A stretch of DNA of 60,167 nucleotides, from assembly GCF_009674805.1 (NCBI RefSeq), contig NZ_WKKI01000021.1, forward strand, positions 1 through 60,167, given 5' to 3'. Made by a program: the position numbers and the translations under genes. This DNA comes from Metabacillus lacus. GTDB taxonomy: Bacteria; Bacillota; Bacilli; Bacillales; Bacillaceae. The notes below the pieces were generated by a model that ran no database searches, was not told where the DNA came from, and saw only the letters and a list, made by a program, of their open reading frames with translations. Shown here piece after piece: positions 1 to 9,670 of the stretch (the first letter of the stretch is position 1; each line of letters opens with the position of its first letter).

Positions 1-55
1 TGGAAGCGTGGTGACATGTGGAGCTGACGAATACTAATCGATCGAGGACTTAACC
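1..55 (+). rRNA. 23S rRNA, 3' end only
   Basis: The first bases match the conserved 3' terminus of Bacillus 23S rRNA (GTGACATGTGGAGCTGACGA, then the ACTTAACC end). The rest of the gene lies outside the window. The exact 3' end is approximate. Confidence 0.93.
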
Positions 56-148
56 TATATATGATATAGGCATAAACAAGCGAAAACATATAATATCTTG
101 CGCGTTATCCAGTTTTGAGGGAACATGTTTTTCTCAAACTTTATACAG

Positions 149-264
149 TCTGGTGGCGATAGCGAAGAGGTCACACCCGTTCCCATACCGAACACGGAAG
201 TTAAGCTCTTCAGCGCCGATGGTAGTTAGGGGCTTCCCCTTGTGAGAGTAGGACGCTGCCAGGC
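149..264 (+). rRNA. rrf: 5S rRNA
   Basis: A 116-nt sequence carries the Bacillus 5S landmarks GGTGGCGATAGCGAAGAGG, CCGAACACGGAAGTTAAG and GAGAGTAGGACGC. Its ends, TCTGGTGGC and GCTGCCAGGC, pair with each other. It follows the 23S end by about 90 nt, as the last rRNA of an rrn operon. Confidence 0.96.
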
Positions 265-327
265 TTTATAAAGATACATACGCAGTGCACACACTTTCTT
301 TCTTAACTGCATATCTTATATTATTAT

Positions 328-404
<77 letters not shown>

Positions 405-406
405 AA

Positions 407-482
407 GGTCCCGTAGTGTAGCGGTTATCACGCCTGCCTGTCACGCAGGAGATCGCGGGTTCGATTCCCGTCGGGACCGCCA
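407..482 (+). tRNA. tRNA-Asp (GTC)
   Basis: This is a 76-nt cloverleaf with acceptor stem GGTCCCG/CGGGACC, anticodon GTC at 440-442, a T-loop GGTTCGATTCC and encoded CCA. It sits 2 nt after tRNA-fMet and is probably transcribed with the rRNA operon. Confidence 0.96.
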
Positions 483-504
483 TTTTAATTACATAGTCCT
501 TCAC

Positions 505-530
505 AACGAAACGAGAGTTTCGTTTTTTTT
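505..530 (+). terminator. Terminator of the rrn-tRNA operon
   Basis: An 8-bp stem (AACGAAAC/GTTTCGTT) with a GAGA tetraloop is followed by a run of T. It is placed where the rRNA-tRNA transcript should end. Confidence 0.85.
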
Positions 531-640
531 ATGTTCAAAAACAAAAGGCTGATTCATTTCTCCTTAAACTTGGATAAACTAACTCGATAGGCTATTCTAG
601 TAGTAAGACAATTGCAAGGTTTGTGAAAAGAGGTGTGAAC

Positions 641-1669
641 ATGGCGCTTCACGATGAATTTTCATTTATTAAAGATATTACTCCTTCGTCTCTTCATCAA
701 GCAGATGTCCTGGTCGGCATTGGAGATGATGCAGCTGTTTATCAGGTGCAGGAGGGGCAGCAGCAGATTCTTTGTATGGACACGATGGTAGAGGATATTC
801 ATTTTAAAAGAAGCTATTCCAGTGCTGAAGAAATTGGACATAAGGCTTTGGCCGTCAATATCAGTGATGTTGCTGCGATGGGAGGCATCCCGAAGTACTA
901 TGCAGTCAGCATCGCCATTCCGGCGCACTGGAGTCCCGGGGAGCTGACTGCCATTTATCAGGGAATGAAACAGCTCGGAGATACGTATCAAATGGATTTG
1001 CTCGGCGGAGATACAGTATCTACTCAGGGAAAACTGGTGATAACAGTAACAGTTACTGGTGAAACACAGCGGCCGGACAATTGTCTGCGCAGCAATGCAA
1101 AAGAGGGAGACATTGTCTTTGTGACAGGCTATGTAGGCGACTCTGCTGCAGGATTGCATTTACTGACTGAAAACCCCGATAATCTCTCAGCAACTTCTCA
1201 GTATCTTTTTCAGCGGCATAAAATGCCTGTTCCGCAAGTAGAAGCAGGAACCATAATTTCAGCAAGTGGCAGAGCTTCTTTAAATGATATCAGCGACGGT
1301 CTTGCCAGTGAACTGAATGAAATAGCAGAAGCAAGCAATGTAACGATTATGATAGATGAAACAATGCTGCCCATTAGCAAAGAGGCTTTTGAAGCAGATA
1401 ACAGACAAGCTTTAACGTGGGCATTATATGGCGGAGAGGATTTTGAGCTTGTGGGAACAGCTTCTCCTGAAACTTTTGCTGTTATCGAAAAGGAATGTAA
1501 AAAAGCCGGCATTCTGATAACCAGGATAGGCGAGGCTCATCAGGGAGAGGCGAAAGTCTTCTTGGAGGATCTACATAGCGAGGTGCGCCTCTTGGCTAAA
1601 GGCGGATACAATCATTTTCAAAAAGCAGGTGGTATCAATGGAGTGGAATCTGAAAACGGAAAATCCTGA
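641..1669 (+). CDS. thiL: Thiamine-monophosphate kinase
   Basis: A cytoplasmic 342-aa enzyme that phosphorylates thiamine monophosphate to thiamine pyrophosphate with ATP. It belongs to the PurM/SelD-like ATP-binding fold. Visible signs are GIGDDAA at residues 26-32, an early DTMVEDIHF segment, LLGGDTV mid-protein and YGGEDFEL in the C-terminal half. The ATG at 641 is preferred because AAAGAGGTG lies just upstream; an in-frame GTG at 623 has no good site. It is the first gene of the five-gene cluster shared with B. subtilis (ydiA-E), and its 3' end overlaps tsaE by 32 nt. Confidence 0.95.
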   Translation: MALHDEFSFIKDITPSSLHQADVLVGIGDDAAVYQVQEGQQQILCMDTMVEDIHFKRSYSSAEEIGHKALAVNISDVAAMGGIPKYYAVSIAIPAHWSPGELTAIYQGMKQLGDTYQMDLLGGDTVSTQGKLVITVTVTGETQRPDNCLRSNAKEGDIVFVTGYVGDSAAGLHLLTENPDNLSATSQYLFQRHKMPVPQVEAGTIISASGRASLNDISDGLASELNEIAEASNVTIMIDETMLPISKEAFEADNRQALTWALYGGEDFELVGTASPETFAVIEKECKKAGILITRIGEAHQGEAKVFLEDLHSEVRLLAKGGYNHFQKAGGINGVESENGKS

Positions 1670-2093
1670 GGAAACAGCAGCATTTGCCATGAAGCTCGCA
1701 GAAAGACTGGAGCAAGGTGATGTTTTGACACTCGAGGGAGATCTTGGAGCAGGAAAAACCACTTTTACCAAGGCGCTGGCAAAAGGGCTGGGAATTGAGC
1801 GCAATGTCAACAGTCCCACTTTTACCATTATAAAAGAATACCATGGCGGAAGGCTGCCTCTTTATCATATGGATGTTTACCGAATGGAAGAGGATTCAGA
1901 GGACCTGGGCTTTCATGAATATTTTGAAGGTGAAGGAGTTACCGTTGTGGAATGGGCCCATTTGATACATGAATACTTGCCTGATAACAGGCTTGAAGTT
2001 CAAATTTTTCATGTGGGTGAAACGGAGCGGAGGCTCACAGTCAAAGCATTTGGTCCAAGATACATTAATTTAGGCAAGGAGCTATTGGGATGA
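1638..2093 (+). CDS. tsaE: tRNA t6A biosynthesis ATPase TsaE
   Basis: A 151-aa ATPase that works with TsaB and TsaD to transfer threonylcarbamoyl to A37 of ANN-decoding tRNAs. A Walker A loop, GDLGAGKTT, lies at residues 34-42. It is followed by the family motif NSPTFTII and a VVEWAHL segment. The ATG at 1638, preceded by CAGGTGG, lies inside the 3' end of thiL, while the stop overlaps the tsaB start (ATGA). This suggests translational coupling. The B. subtilis name is ydiB. Confidence 0.95.
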   Translation: MEWNLKTENPEETAAFAMKLAERLEQGDVLTLEGDLGAGKTTFTKALAKGLGIERNVNSPTFTIIKEYHGGRLPLYHMDVYRMEEDSEDLGFHEYFEGEGVTVVEWAHLIHEYLPDNRLEVQIFHVGETERRLTVKAFGPRYINLGKELLG

Positions 2094-2779
2094 AGGTATT
2101 GGCAATCGATACATCCAATTATGTACTAGGAGTTTCACTTGTAGAGAATGAAACTGTGATTGGTGAGTACATTACAAATGTGAAAGGCAATCATTCCGTT
2201 CGGACAATGCCTGCGATTCAGGAACTTATGGAGTCCTGCGGCGTAATGCCTTCCGAGCTTGACCGCATTGTAGTGGCAGAGGGACCCGGATCTTATACCG
2301 GCCTCAGAATTGGTGTGACAATTGCCAAAACGATGGCATGGACCCTGAATATTCCTATTGCGGGTGTCTCAAGCTTGAAAGCATTGGCGGCAAACGGAAG
2401 TTATTTCCAAGGATATATCTGTCCCTTGTTTGATGCAAGAAGAGGCCAAGTTTACACAGGATTGTTTCAATATGAGCAGCAGGAGCTGAAACGAATCAGT
2501 GAGGATCAGAATATTTTGCTGTCTTCTTTTCTGCAGGAACTCAAGCAGCAGGAACAGCGGATCTTGTTTATAGGTAATGATGTTGAGATGCATAAAGAGA
2601 CAATAAAAGAGGAATTGGGAGAAAAAGCGGTGTTTGCTGATGCATCAGAGCATAATCCTAGACCTTCAAAGCTCGGCCTTCTTGGCATGAGAAAAGAGGC
2701 GGTTGGCACTCATTCATTTGTGCCGAATTACATCAGGCTTGCAGAAGCAGAAGCAAAATGGCTTGAATCTCAGAAATGA
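2090..2779 (+). CDS. tsaB: t6A biosynthesis protein TsaB
   Basis: A 229-aa inactive paralogue of TsaD from the ASKHA fold that scaffolds TsaD and TsaE. The N-terminus LAIDTSNYVLGVSL is the phosphate-1 strand of the fold. AEGPGSYTGLRIG (about residues 64-76) is the family hallmark. It overlaps tsaE by 4 nt and is followed within 7 nt by rimI, so it sits inside the operon. Confidence 0.95.
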   Translation: MKVLAIDTSNYVLGVSLVENETVIGEYITNVKGNHSVRTMPAIQELMESCGVMPSELDRIVVAEGPGSYTGLRIGVTIAKTMAWTLNIPIAGVSSLKALAANGSYFQGYICPLFDARRGQVYTGLFQYEQQELKRISEDQNILLSSFLQELKQQEQRILFIGNDVEMHKETIKEELGEKAVFADASEHNPRPSKLGLLGMRKEAVGTHSFVPNYIRLAEAEAKWLESQK

Positions 2780-2786
2780 GGTTATG

Positions 2787-3236
2787 ATGGAAAGACAGAT
2801 TTCGATTAGGAAAATGACTTTACATGATATTGATGCCGTATACGAAATTGAACATCTATCATTCAGTCTGCCCTGGAAAAAGGAATCCTTTTATAATGAG
2901 CTGACCAATAACCTGTTTGCCACATACTTTGTTGCCATTGACGGGGAAAAGGTCATAGGCTACTGCGGTCTGTGGGTGGTAATGGAGCATGCTCAAATTA
3001 CGAATATTGCTGTCCTGCCAACCTACCGGGGAAAAGGCATTGGAGAGCATCTGCTTGGAAATGCAATGGATGCAGCGCGCAACGCAGGCTCTGATACACT
3101 TTCCCTGGAAGTGAGAGTGTCCAATCATCAGGCACAGGGGCTTTATAGAAAGCTTGGCTTTCAGCCGGGCGGAATTCGAAAGCAGTACTACACGGATAAT
3201 TTAGAAGATGCTATTGTAATGTGGGTGAAATTATGA
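2787..3236 (+). CDS. rimI: Ribosomal protein S18-alanine N-acetyltransferase
   Basis: A 149-aa GNAT acetyltransferase that acetylates the N-terminal alanine of ribosomal protein S18. The acetyl-CoA loop RGKGIG is at residues 81-86, after TNIAVLPTY. The C-terminus GLYRKLGFQ...[13 protein letters not shown] is typical of RimI. Two adjacent ATGs are possible (2784, 2787). The second has a better distance from GAGG at 2778-2781. The stop overlaps the tsaD start (ATGA). Confidence 0.93.
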   Translation: MERQISIRKMTLHDIDAVYEIEHLSFSLPWKKESFYNELTNNLFATYFVAIDGEKVIGYCGLWVVMEHAQITNIAVLPTYRGKGIGEHLLGNAMDAARNAGSDTLSLEVRVSNHQAQGLYRKLGFQPGGIRKQYYTDNLEDAIVMWVKL

Positions 3237-4252
3237 GTATTGAAGATCAATATGTATTAGGCATAGAAACAAGCTGTGATGAAACCGCGGCTGCCATTGT
3301 AAGAAACGGACGGGAAATTGTCTCAAATGTTGTGGCTTCACAAATAGAGAGTCATAAACGCTTTGGCGGTGTTGTTCCGGAAATTGCTTCGCGTCATCAT
3401 GTTGAACAATTGACTGTTGTTGTAGAAGAGGCAATGGAGAAGGCAGGCTTGTCTTTTAAAGAGTTAACTGCTGTCGCAGTAACGGAGGGTCCAGGACTTG
3501 TCGGCGCCCTGCTGGTTGGTGTGAATGCGGCTAAAGCGATTGCATACTGCCACGGCCTTCCGCTTGTCGGTGTTCACCACATCGCAGGCCATATTTATGC
3601 AAACAGGCTTTTAACGGAGCTGAAGTTTCCATTAATGTCTCTTGTGGTTTCCGGGGGGCATACGGAGCTTGTCTACATGGAAGAGCATGCTTCATTTCAG
3701 GTGATTGGTGAAACGCTCGATGATGCAGCAGGAGAGGCTTATGATAAGGTTGCGCGTACACTGAAGCTTCCTTATCCAGGCGGTCCCCATATTGACAGGC
3801 TTGCCCATGAAGGAGAGCCGGTGATTAATCTTCCAAGAGCGTGGCTTGGGGAAGGATCATATGATTTCAGTTTCAGCGGGTTAAAATCTGCCGTCATTAA
3901 TACAGTTCACAACGCTGCACAAAAAGGGATCAGCATTCGTCCGGAAGATTTGGCGGCAAGCTTTCAGGTGAGCGTCGTGGATGTGCTGGTGACAAAAACA
4001 GAAAGAGCAGTGGATGAATATGGTGTCAAGCAGCTTTTGCTTGCAGGAGGAGTTGCTGCAAATAAAGGATTGCGTACTGCGCTGGAGACTAGATTTTCCG
4101 GACGAGATGATGTTGAGTTAATCATACCGCCTTTGTCTTTGTGTACGGATAATGCAGCAATGATTGCAGCTGCCGGAAGTGTTATGTATGAAAAGGGAAT
4201 GCTCGGAAATTTAAAAATGAATGCACATCCTGGATTGGAACTTCCTCTGTAA
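3233..4252 (+). CDS. tsaD: tRNA N6-threonylcarbamoyladenosine transferase TsaD
   Basis: A 339-aa catalytic subunit of the t6A complex (formerly Gcp/YdiE). It begins with the ASKHA signature [14 protein letters not shown]. The metal-binding motif HIAGH is at 116-120. SGGHTELV and the C-terminal [10 protein letters not shown] and [11 protein letters not shown] segments are intact. The start overlaps the rimI stop (ATGA), with GGGTG upstream. A terminator follows at once, so it closes the cluster. Confidence 0.96.
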   Translation: MSIEDQYVLGIETSCDETAAAIVRNGREIVSNVVASQIESHKRFGGVVPEIASRHHVEQLTVVVEEAMEKAGLSFKELTAVAVTEGPGLVGALLVGVNAAKAIAYCHGLPLVGVHHIAGHIYANRLLTELKFPLMSLVVSGGHTELVYMEEHASFQVIGETLDDAAGEAYDKVARTLKLPYPGGPHIDRLAHEGEPVINLPRAWLGEGSYDFSFSGLKSAVINTVHNAAQKGISIRPEDLAASFQVSVVDVLVTKTERAVDEYGVKQLLLAGGVAANKGLRTALETRFSGRDDVELIIPPLSLCTDNAAMIAAAGSVMYEKGMLGNLKMNAHPGLELPL

Positions 4253-4254
4253 CA

Positions 4255-4280
4255 GCCTCAAGCTTGAGGCTTCTTTTTTT
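4255..4280 (+). terminator. Terminator after tsaD
   Basis: A stem GCCTCA...TGAGGC (AGCT loop) is followed by TTCTTTTTTT, two bases after the tsaD stop. Confidence 0.88.
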
Positions 4281-4440
4281 GCAAGTAAACTTATCCACAA
4301 GGTAAAAACAGATTTTTCTGAGTCTATTTGTGCGTAACTGTTGATAATGTGGATAAAATCTGTGTTTTCTGTGGATATTGTGGGTAACTATGTTGAGCAC
4401 TTGAATAGAATAGAAATGAGATGTGGATAAGTTAAAATGA

Positions 4441-4466
4441 AAAAGCAGCCGCTGGGGCTGCTTAAA
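4441..4466 (-). terminator. Terminator of the ABC-F gene
   Basis: Read on the minus strand, AGCAGCC/GGCTGCT forms a 7-bp stem followed by TTTTTC. It lies just past the ABC-F stop. The 160 nt between it and the tsaD terminator are AT-rich, with nothing recognisable. Confidence 0.85.
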
Positions 4467-4475
4467 AGAAAGGAA

Positions 4476-6410
4476 TTAAGCCTGCAGCTCTTCCCATTCT
4501 TCCATTAATGCTTCAAGAGATGCTGAGGCTTCGTTATTTTGCTGATTCAGTTTTAACACTTTTTCATGATTTTGATAAATCTCCGGTTCACACAGAAGTT
4601 CTTCATTTCTCTCTATCAATTCCTCAAGTTCTGAGATTTCACTTTCTATTTCTTGGATCCGCCGCTGCCGCTGACGTTCCTGCTTTTTCATTTCTTTTTC
4701 CTGCTGATAAGAAAGTTTATTCTCAGATTCATTCTTTTTCTTTGGCACAGCAAGTGAGGATTCGGCATTTTCTATTTGCTGAAGCTCCAGTTCTTCCTGC
4801 TTCTTTTGTGTGTAATAATCATAATCGCCCAAATACTCGTTGATTCCTTTTGAAGTCAGTTCATATACCTTTGTGGCAATTCTGTTGATAAAATACCTGT
4901 CGTGAGACACGAACAGGATGGTGCCGGGATAATCAATCAGGGCATTTTCAAGGATTTCTTTGCTGTCCAGATCTAAATGGTTTGTCGGTTCATCTAGTAT
5001 GAGGAAATTTGATTTTTCCATCATTAATTTTGCCAGTGCGAGGCGGGCCTTTTCACCGCCGCTTAAAGAAGCTACGGGCTTCAGGACATCATCCCCGGAA
5101 AACAGAAAGTTCCCAAGCACGGTACGAATATCTTTTTCCGGCTCTAGCGGATATTCATCCCACAGCTCGTTCAGCACTCGCTTATTGGAGGTTAAATCTG
5201 CCTGCTGCTGATCGTAATAGCCGATCTTCACATTAGATCCGATTTTAAAGTCTCCTGTTAGAGGCTCTAGCCTGCTTGTAATTGTTTTTAAAAGAGTAGA
5301 CTTGCCGATTCCGTTCGGCCCTACAAGAGCGATGCTGTCTCCCCGGGAAATATTGAAGTTGATGTTGGTCACAACAGGCTTGCTTTGGTCATAAGAAACA
5401 GAAATGCTGTCGGCCTTCAGGACGTCATTGCCGCTCTGCTTCTCGATATCAAACATGATGGATGCGGATTTTTCATCACCAAGGGGCTTGTCCATCAGTT
5501 CCATCCGGTCAAGTTTTTTCCGGCGGCTTTGCGCCCGCTTTGTAGTAGAAGCCCTTGCCAGGTTACGCTGAATAAAGTCCTTCAGCTTGGCTACTTCATC
5601 CTGCTGTTTTTCATACATCTTCAGATCGCGTTCATAATTCTCAGCTTTTATATCAAGATATTTGCTGTAATTGCCAAGAAATTTAGCGGAGCGGTTTCTT
5701 GAGATTTCATAAACCTGCGTGACGACCTTATCAAGAAAATAACGGTCATGCGATACAATAAGAATGGCACCCTGATAGGACTGTAAATACTGCTCCAGCC
5801 AGGAAAGGGTGTCAATATCCAGATGGTTTGTCGGCTCATCCAAGATGAGCAAATTTGGCTTTGTTAAAAGCAGTTTTCCGAGCGCCAGCCTGGTTCTCTG
5901 CCCTCCGCTTAGTTTTGAAACGGGCGTTTTGGGATCAAAGGAGGAAAAGCCAAGGCCATGCAGGATGGAGCGGATGTCGGCTTCATACTGATAGCCGCCC
6001 TGCTCGCTGAAGGATACCTGCAGCTTGTCATACTCTGACAGCAGTCTGTGATACTGATCAGAATTGCTGGATGGATCTGCTGACTGCATGGCCTCTTCAA
6101 GCTTGCGCATATCCATTTCCATCTTCTTTAAATGCTGAAAAACTGACGCCAGTTCTTCAAAAATGGACAGGTGCGATTCCAGGCCTGAATCCTGTGCCAG
6201 GTAGCCCATTGTGACATCTTTGGGCTTCATAATTTCCCCGGATTCATAGGACAGCTGTCCCGATAGAATTTTGAGAAGAGTGGACTTTCCTGCTCCGTTT
6301 CTCCCGACGAGGGCTATTCTGTCTCTGTGTTGCACTTCCAGTTTTATATTTGATAAAATCACTTCTGCACCGAAGGATTTTGTTAATTGCTGCACTTGTA
6401 ATATGATCAT
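4476..6410 (-). CDS. ydiF: ABC-F family ribosome-associated ATPase (YdiF-like)
   Basis: A 644-aa soluble protein with two ABC domains and no membrane segment. Domain 1 has GRNGAGKST, LSGGQRTRLALGK and LLILDEPTNHLD. Domain 2 has GPNGIGKST, LSGGEKARLALAK and FLILDEPTNHLD. A charged linker sits between them and a C-terminal coiled coil is rich in E/K/Q. ABC-F proteins act on the ribosome. Synteny equates this gene with B. subtilis ydiF, whose exact role is not settled. The start at 6410 (MIILQVQQ) has TGAGGTG upstream; a longer frame reaches 6473 without a good site. It is transcribed against its neighbours. Confidence 0.92.
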   Translation of the reverse strand: MIILQVQQLTKSFGAEVILSNIKLEVQHRDRIALVGRNGAGKSTLLKILSGQLSYESGEIMKPKDVTMGYLAQDSGLESHLSIFEELASVFQHLKKMEMDMRKLEEAMQSADPSSNSDQYHRLLSEYDKLQVSFSEQGGYQYEADIRSILHGLGFSSFDPKTPVSKLSGGQRTRLALGKLLLTKPNLLILDEPTNHLDIDTLSWLEQYLQSYQGAILIVSHDRYFLDKVVTQVYEISRNRSAKFLGNYSKYLDIKAENYERDLKMYEKQQDEVAKLKDFIQRNLARASTTKRAQSRRKKLDRMELMDKPLGDEKSASIMFDIEKQSGNDVLKADSISVSYDQSKPVVTNINFNISRGDSIALVGPNGIGKSTLLKTITSRLEPLTGDFKIGSNVKIGYYDQQQADLTSNKRVLNELWDEYPLEPEKDIRTVLGNFLFSGDDVLKPVASLSGGEKARLALAKLMMEKSNFLILDEPTNHLDLDSKEILENALIDYPGTILFVSHDRYFINRIATKVYELTSKGINEYLGDYDYYTQKKQEELELQQIENAESSLAVPKKKNESENKLSYQQEKEMKKQERQRQRRIQEIESEISELEELIERNEELLCEPEIYQNHEKVLKLNQQNNEASASLEALMEEWEELQA

Positions 6411-6558
6411 TAATTTCACCTCAGTTAAGCTTAATATAGCATACCTGAGCAGGTTATTCAGAGCAACAAGCATTATCGCAGCCAGTAAAAAATTGTCACA
6501 TTTACTAAACAGACAGATTTATGAAAATAGTGTATAGTTTAGAGTAAGGAGAGTTGTT

Positions 6559-7056
6559 ATGGCTGAATTTACACATTTCAACGAACAGGGAAGAGCAAAG
6601 ATGGTGGATGTGGGCGATAAGCAGCCTACAAAACGTTTTGCTGCTGCTAAATCAAGGGTCACAATGCCTGAGCACGTTTGTTCCGCGATCAGGGATAAAA
6701 AATTAGCCAAGGGCGATGTTTTGGCAGTAGCCCAGGTTGCTGGCATTATGGCAGCAAAAAACACTTCATCCATTATCCCAATGTGCCATCCCATCCCCAT
6801 TACGGGTATTGACATACAATTTGAATGGAATTTAGAAGGTGCAATCTGCCATTTGGATATTGCGGCAACGGTGAAAACAGAAGGAAAGACAGGTGTGGAA
6901 ATGGAAGCGCTAACCTCGGCGTCCGCCTGCGCCCTGACTGTTTATGATATGTGCAAGGCTTTGGATAAAGGCCTTGTCATCGGGCCTACATATTTAGTTG
7001 AAAAAACAGGCGGCAAAAATGGCGAATATAAACGTGAAGAGCCTGTGAAGGAATGA
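6559..7056 (+). CDS. moaC: Cyclic pyranopterin monophosphate synthase MoaC
   Basis: A 165-aa enzyme of molybdenum-cofactor synthesis that, with MoaA, converts GTP to cyclic pyranopterin monophosphate. The conserved [14 protein letters not shown] loop and the [14 protein letters not shown]...YDMCKA region are intact. The start has TAAGGAGAG upstream. It is followed by rex after 10 nt. No other Mo-cofactor genes are in the window; moaC stands alone at this place in B. subtilis too. Confidence 0.96.
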   Translation: MAEFTHFNEQGRAKMVDVGDKQPTKRFAAAKSRVTMPEHVCSAIRDKKLAKGDVLAVAQVAGIMAAKNTSSIIPMCHPIPITGIDIQFEWNLEGAICHLDIAATVKTEGKTGVEMEALTSASACALTVYDMCKALDKGLVIGPTYLVEKTGGKNGEYKREEPVKE

Positions 7057-7066
7057 GGAGGAGACT

Positions 7067-7708
7067 GTGAACGTAGATCAATCAAAGATACCGCAGGCAA
7101 CCGCAAAAAGACTGCCGTTATACTACAGGTTTTTGAAAAACCTGCACTCCTCAGGAAAGCAGCGTGTTTCCTCGGCGGAGCTGAGCGATGCAGTCAAAGT
7201 AGATTCAGCTACCATCAGAAGAGATTTCTCTTATTTTGGGGCTTTAGGCAAAAAAGGATATGGCTATAATGTCAATTATTTGTTATCCTTTTTTAGGAAA
7301 ACACTCGATCAGGACGAGCTGACCAATGTTGCATTGATTGGCGTCGGAAACCTGGGAACAGCGTTTTTGCATTATAATTTTTCGAAAAACAATAATACCA
7401 TCATTCAAATGGCATTCGATGTGGATGAGGACAAAATCGGATCAGAAATTGGCGGTGTCCCGGTGTTTCATCTGGACAATCTGGAGCAGCATCTTTCTGA
7501 AGACATTGCTGTTGCAATCCTGACTGTTCCGGCCCAAGTAGCCCAATCCATCACCGACCGCCTGATTGAAAAAGGAATCAAGGGAATTTTGAACTTTACT
7601 CCGGCAAGGCTGAATGTGCCGGAACATATCAGAATTCATCATATTGATCTTGCTGTGGAACTGCAGTCACTGGTTTATTTCCTGAAACATTATCCAAGTG
7701 AATCATAA
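7067..7708 (+). CDS. rex: Redox-sensing transcriptional repressor Rex
   Basis: A 213-aa repressor that reads the NADH/NAD+ ratio. The N-terminal winged helix includes [20 protein letters not shown]. The C-terminal Rossmann domain has GVGNLGTAF (about residues 92-100) and a domain-swapped C-terminal helix. The start codon is GTG behind AGGAGGAG. It probably shares a transcript with moaC. Confidence 0.96.
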   Translation: MNVDQSKIPQATAKRLPLYYRFLKNLHSSGKQRVSSAELSDAVKVDSATIRRDFSYFGALGKKGYGYNVNYLLSFFRKTLDQDELTNVALIGVGNLGTAFLHYNFSKNNNTIIQMAFDVDEDKIGSEIGGVPVFHLDNLEQHLSEDIAVAILTVPAQVAQSITDRLIEKGIKGILNFTPARLNVPEHIRIHHIDLAVELQSLVYFLKHYPSES

Positions 7709-7745
7709 ATAGAAAGAACCTGACCTTGAGGAGGTGAAGACAAAC

Positions 7746-7928
7746 ATGCCAAACGTTGGAGTAGGAAGCCTCTTGCTGATTGTTTTTGTCGCACTTTTGA
7801 TTTTTGGACCCAAAAAACTGCCTGAGCTTGGAAGAGCCGCAGGAAACACATTACGCGAATTCAAGCATGCTACTAAAGGATTAGCGGATGATGATGACGA
7901 AGTGAAAAAAGAGAAAGAAACAAGATAG
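7746..7928 (+). CDS. tatAy: Twin-arginine translocase subunit TatA (TatAy type)
   Basis: A 60-aa protein with one N-terminal membrane helix (about residues 6-20), the hinge FGPKKLPELGR, an amphipathic helix and an acidic/basic tail. TatA subunits assemble with TatC to export folded proteins. The ATG at 7746 lies 6 nt after GAGGAGGTG. tatC follows after 12 nt, giving a minimal TatA-TatC system like TatAy-TatCy of B. subtilis. Confidence 0.94.
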   Translation: MPNVGVGSLLLIVFVALLIFGPKKLPELGRAAGNTLREFKHATKGLADDDDEVKKEKETR

Positions 7929-7940
7929 GATGAATCCTTC

Positions 7941-8690
7941 ATGTTAGAAAAGGAAATGTCGGTCTTAGAGCATATTACCGAATTGCGGAAACGGCTAATT
8001 CTAGTTGTCGTTTTCTTTTTTGTTTCCGTAATCATTGGATTTTTGCTTTCCCGGCCGATCATCATTTATTTACAGCATACAGAAGAAGCCCGCCGCCTTA
8101 CTTTGAATGCCTTCCGGCTGACAGATCCGGTAATGGTGTATATGCAATTTGCCTTTATTATTGCCTTTATTCTTACATCTCCCGTCATACTGTATCAGTT
8201 ATGGGCGTTCATCAGCCCCGGACTTTATGAAAAGGAACGAAAAATAACGCTGAGCTATATTCCTGTTTCGGCTGCACTTTTTCTGATAGGCATTTCTTTT
8301 TCATATTTTGTCCTGTTTCCGTTTGTTGTGAATTTTATGGAAAGAGTCTCTAATGACCTTCAGATTAACCAGGTAATCGGAATTCATGAATATTTTCAGT
8401 TTTTGCTTCAGTTAACAGTGCCGTTTGGTTTTTTGTTTCAGCTGCCTGTTGTAATCATGTTTTTAACAAGGCTCGGCATTGTTACCCCAATGTTTCTTGC
8501 AAAAGTACGAAGATATGCGTACTTTGTGCTGCTGGTGGTGGGAGCATTTATCACGCCGCCAGAGCTGCTGTCCCACCTGATGGTAACTGTGCCGCTTCTA
8601 TTTCTTTATGAAATCAGCATCATTGTCTCCAGAGTCTCTTACAGAAAAGCGATGAAATACAAAATGGAGCAAGCAAATGCACAAAAATAA
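7941..8690 (+). CDS. tatCy: Twin-arginine translocase subunit TatC (TatCy type)
   Basis: A 249-aa membrane protein with six predicted helices. It opens with the family signature LEHITELRKRL, has SPGLYEKER in the first periplasmic-side loop, and FQLPVV plus TPPELLSH later. TatC recognises the twin-arginine signal. A second possible start (MSVLEH, 7956) is 15 nt downstream. A bidirectional terminator overlaps the stop. Confidence 0.95.
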   Translation: MLEKEMSVLEHITELRKRLILVVVFFFVSVIIGFLLSRPIIIYLQHTEEARRLTLNAFRLTDPVMVYMQFAFIIAFILTSPVILYQLWAFISPGLYEKERKITLSYIPVSAALFLIGISFSYFVLFPFVVNFMERVSNDLQINQVIGIHEYFQFLLQLTVPFGFLFQLPVVIMFLTRLGIVTPMFLAKVRRYAYFVLLVVGAFITPPELLSHLMVTVPLLFLYEISIIVSRVSYRKAMKYKMEQANAQK

Positions 8691-8714
8691 CCTCTCCTGC
8701 CGGAGAGGTTATTT
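8685..8714. terminator. Bidirectional terminator between tatC and ydiK
   Basis: A perfect 13-bp stem (AAATAACCTCTCC/GGAGAGGTTATTT) with a TGCC loop overlaps the stop codons of both convergent genes. A-rich and T-rich flanks allow it to work in both directions. Confidence 0.88.
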
Positions 8715-8909
8715 GTTTTGTGTGGATTTTGTTTTACGGGACAAAGCAAACATTCTGATCGCTACACCAAAATCAAAGGTTGCAACCAATAAAAGCAGAA
8801 TGGTAGGCAGGCTCCACAGGCCATTCTGGCCGGTTCTTACAGCCAGATACGTAAACAAAATGCCCATTGCAAAGTAAAATAAAGCGATGGTTCTCGGATT
8901 TGTTCTCAT
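8709..8909 (-). CDS. ydiK: YdiK-like small membrane protein
   Basis: A 66-aa protein with two hydrophobic helices (about residues 8-24 and 32-53) and a basic C-terminus. It matches B. subtilis YdiK by position and type (DUF4305). No function is known. Its start overlaps the ydiL stop by 4 nt, so both are co-transcribed. Confidence 0.85.
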   Translation of the reverse strand: MRTNPRTIALFYFAMGILFTYLAVRTGQNGLWSLPTILLLLVATFDFGVAIRMFALSRKTKSTQNK

Positions 8910-9658
8910 CCTGAAAAGCCTCCAAAGATAAATTGCATCTGTTCAACTTGTTCCATCAACTCATCAATGCGGTCCGCGAAGACAATCTGGACAAGCACCA
9001 CGAACGTGTTCATTGCAACATGGGCAAAAATCGGAACAAGAATGCGTTTTGTTTTTACATATAAATAGGCAAAGGTAAAGCCCATTGCACTATATAAAAG
9101 GATATGCTCAGGCTCCTGATGGACAAGCGCAAAAATGACAGAGCTGATCAATCCGGCAATAAAGAAGTTTGTCTTTTCGTACAGCACACCGAAGATGATT
9201 TTCCGGAAAATGATTTCCTCCAAAATCGGGCCGATGACCGAGGTAACAATAATCAGGAGTGGTGCCGCCTGAATGAATCTGACAATCTGCTGTGTATTTT
9301 CAGAGCCCGGCTCTATGCCGAATACGTTAATTTCAATGTTGGCAGCGATCACCTGCACAAACAATGCCAGAAAGACCCCGGCAATTGCCCACCATATGGA
9401 GGCCGCCGTGCTTGCAGGCTCTCCGCCCAGGTGGGAACGATACTGCCTGTCACTCCTCAACAGCAGAAGCGTGATCAAAAGGGCTGCCCCAAAGCTGAAG
9501 ATACCCCAGTACCCGAAGGCAACGATCGGAGCAAGCTCCCTTGCTGCACCTTCACCAACGCCAAGCCGAAGCAGCAGCGGGACTCCTACAAAGGAAGAAA
9601 ACTGCATCACGATATATGTTAAAATAATCAGCCAATACTCTTTACGCAAGTAACTCAT
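8906..9658 (-). CDS. ydiL: CPBP-family intramembrane metalloprotease (YdiL-like)
   Basis: A 250-aa polytopic membrane protein of the CPBP (CAAX protease and bacteriocin-processing) family. The catalytic motifs are visible: EEIIFR (EExxxR), FALVHQEPEH and FAHVAMN in the C-terminal half. ATG at 9658 has GGAGAGG immediately upstream; an in-frame ATG at 9670 has none. Substrate unknown. Confidence 0.88.
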   Translation of the reverse strand: MSYLRKEYWLIILTYIVMQFSSFVGVPLLLRLGVGEGAARELAPIVAFGYWGIFSFGAALLITLLLLRSDRQYRSHLGGEPASTAASIWWAIAGVFLALFVQVIAANIEINVFGIEPGSENTQQIVRFIQAAPLLIIVTSVIGPILEEIIFRKIIFGVLYEKTNFFIAGLISSVIFALVHQEPEHILLYSAMGFTFAYLYVKTKRILVPIFAHVAMNTFVVLVQIVFADRIDELMEQVEQMQFIFGGFSG

Positions 9659-9670
9659 TCTCCTCTCCAT

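Noticed and set aside
4476-6410. Antibiotic-resistance function of the ABC-F protein
   Set aside because: Conserved synteny with ydiF of B. subtilis and no resistance-gene context point to a housekeeping ABC-F.
9104-9653. Long plus-strand frames opposite ydiL
   Set aside because: They lie wholly antisense to a clear membrane protease and have no ribosome sites.
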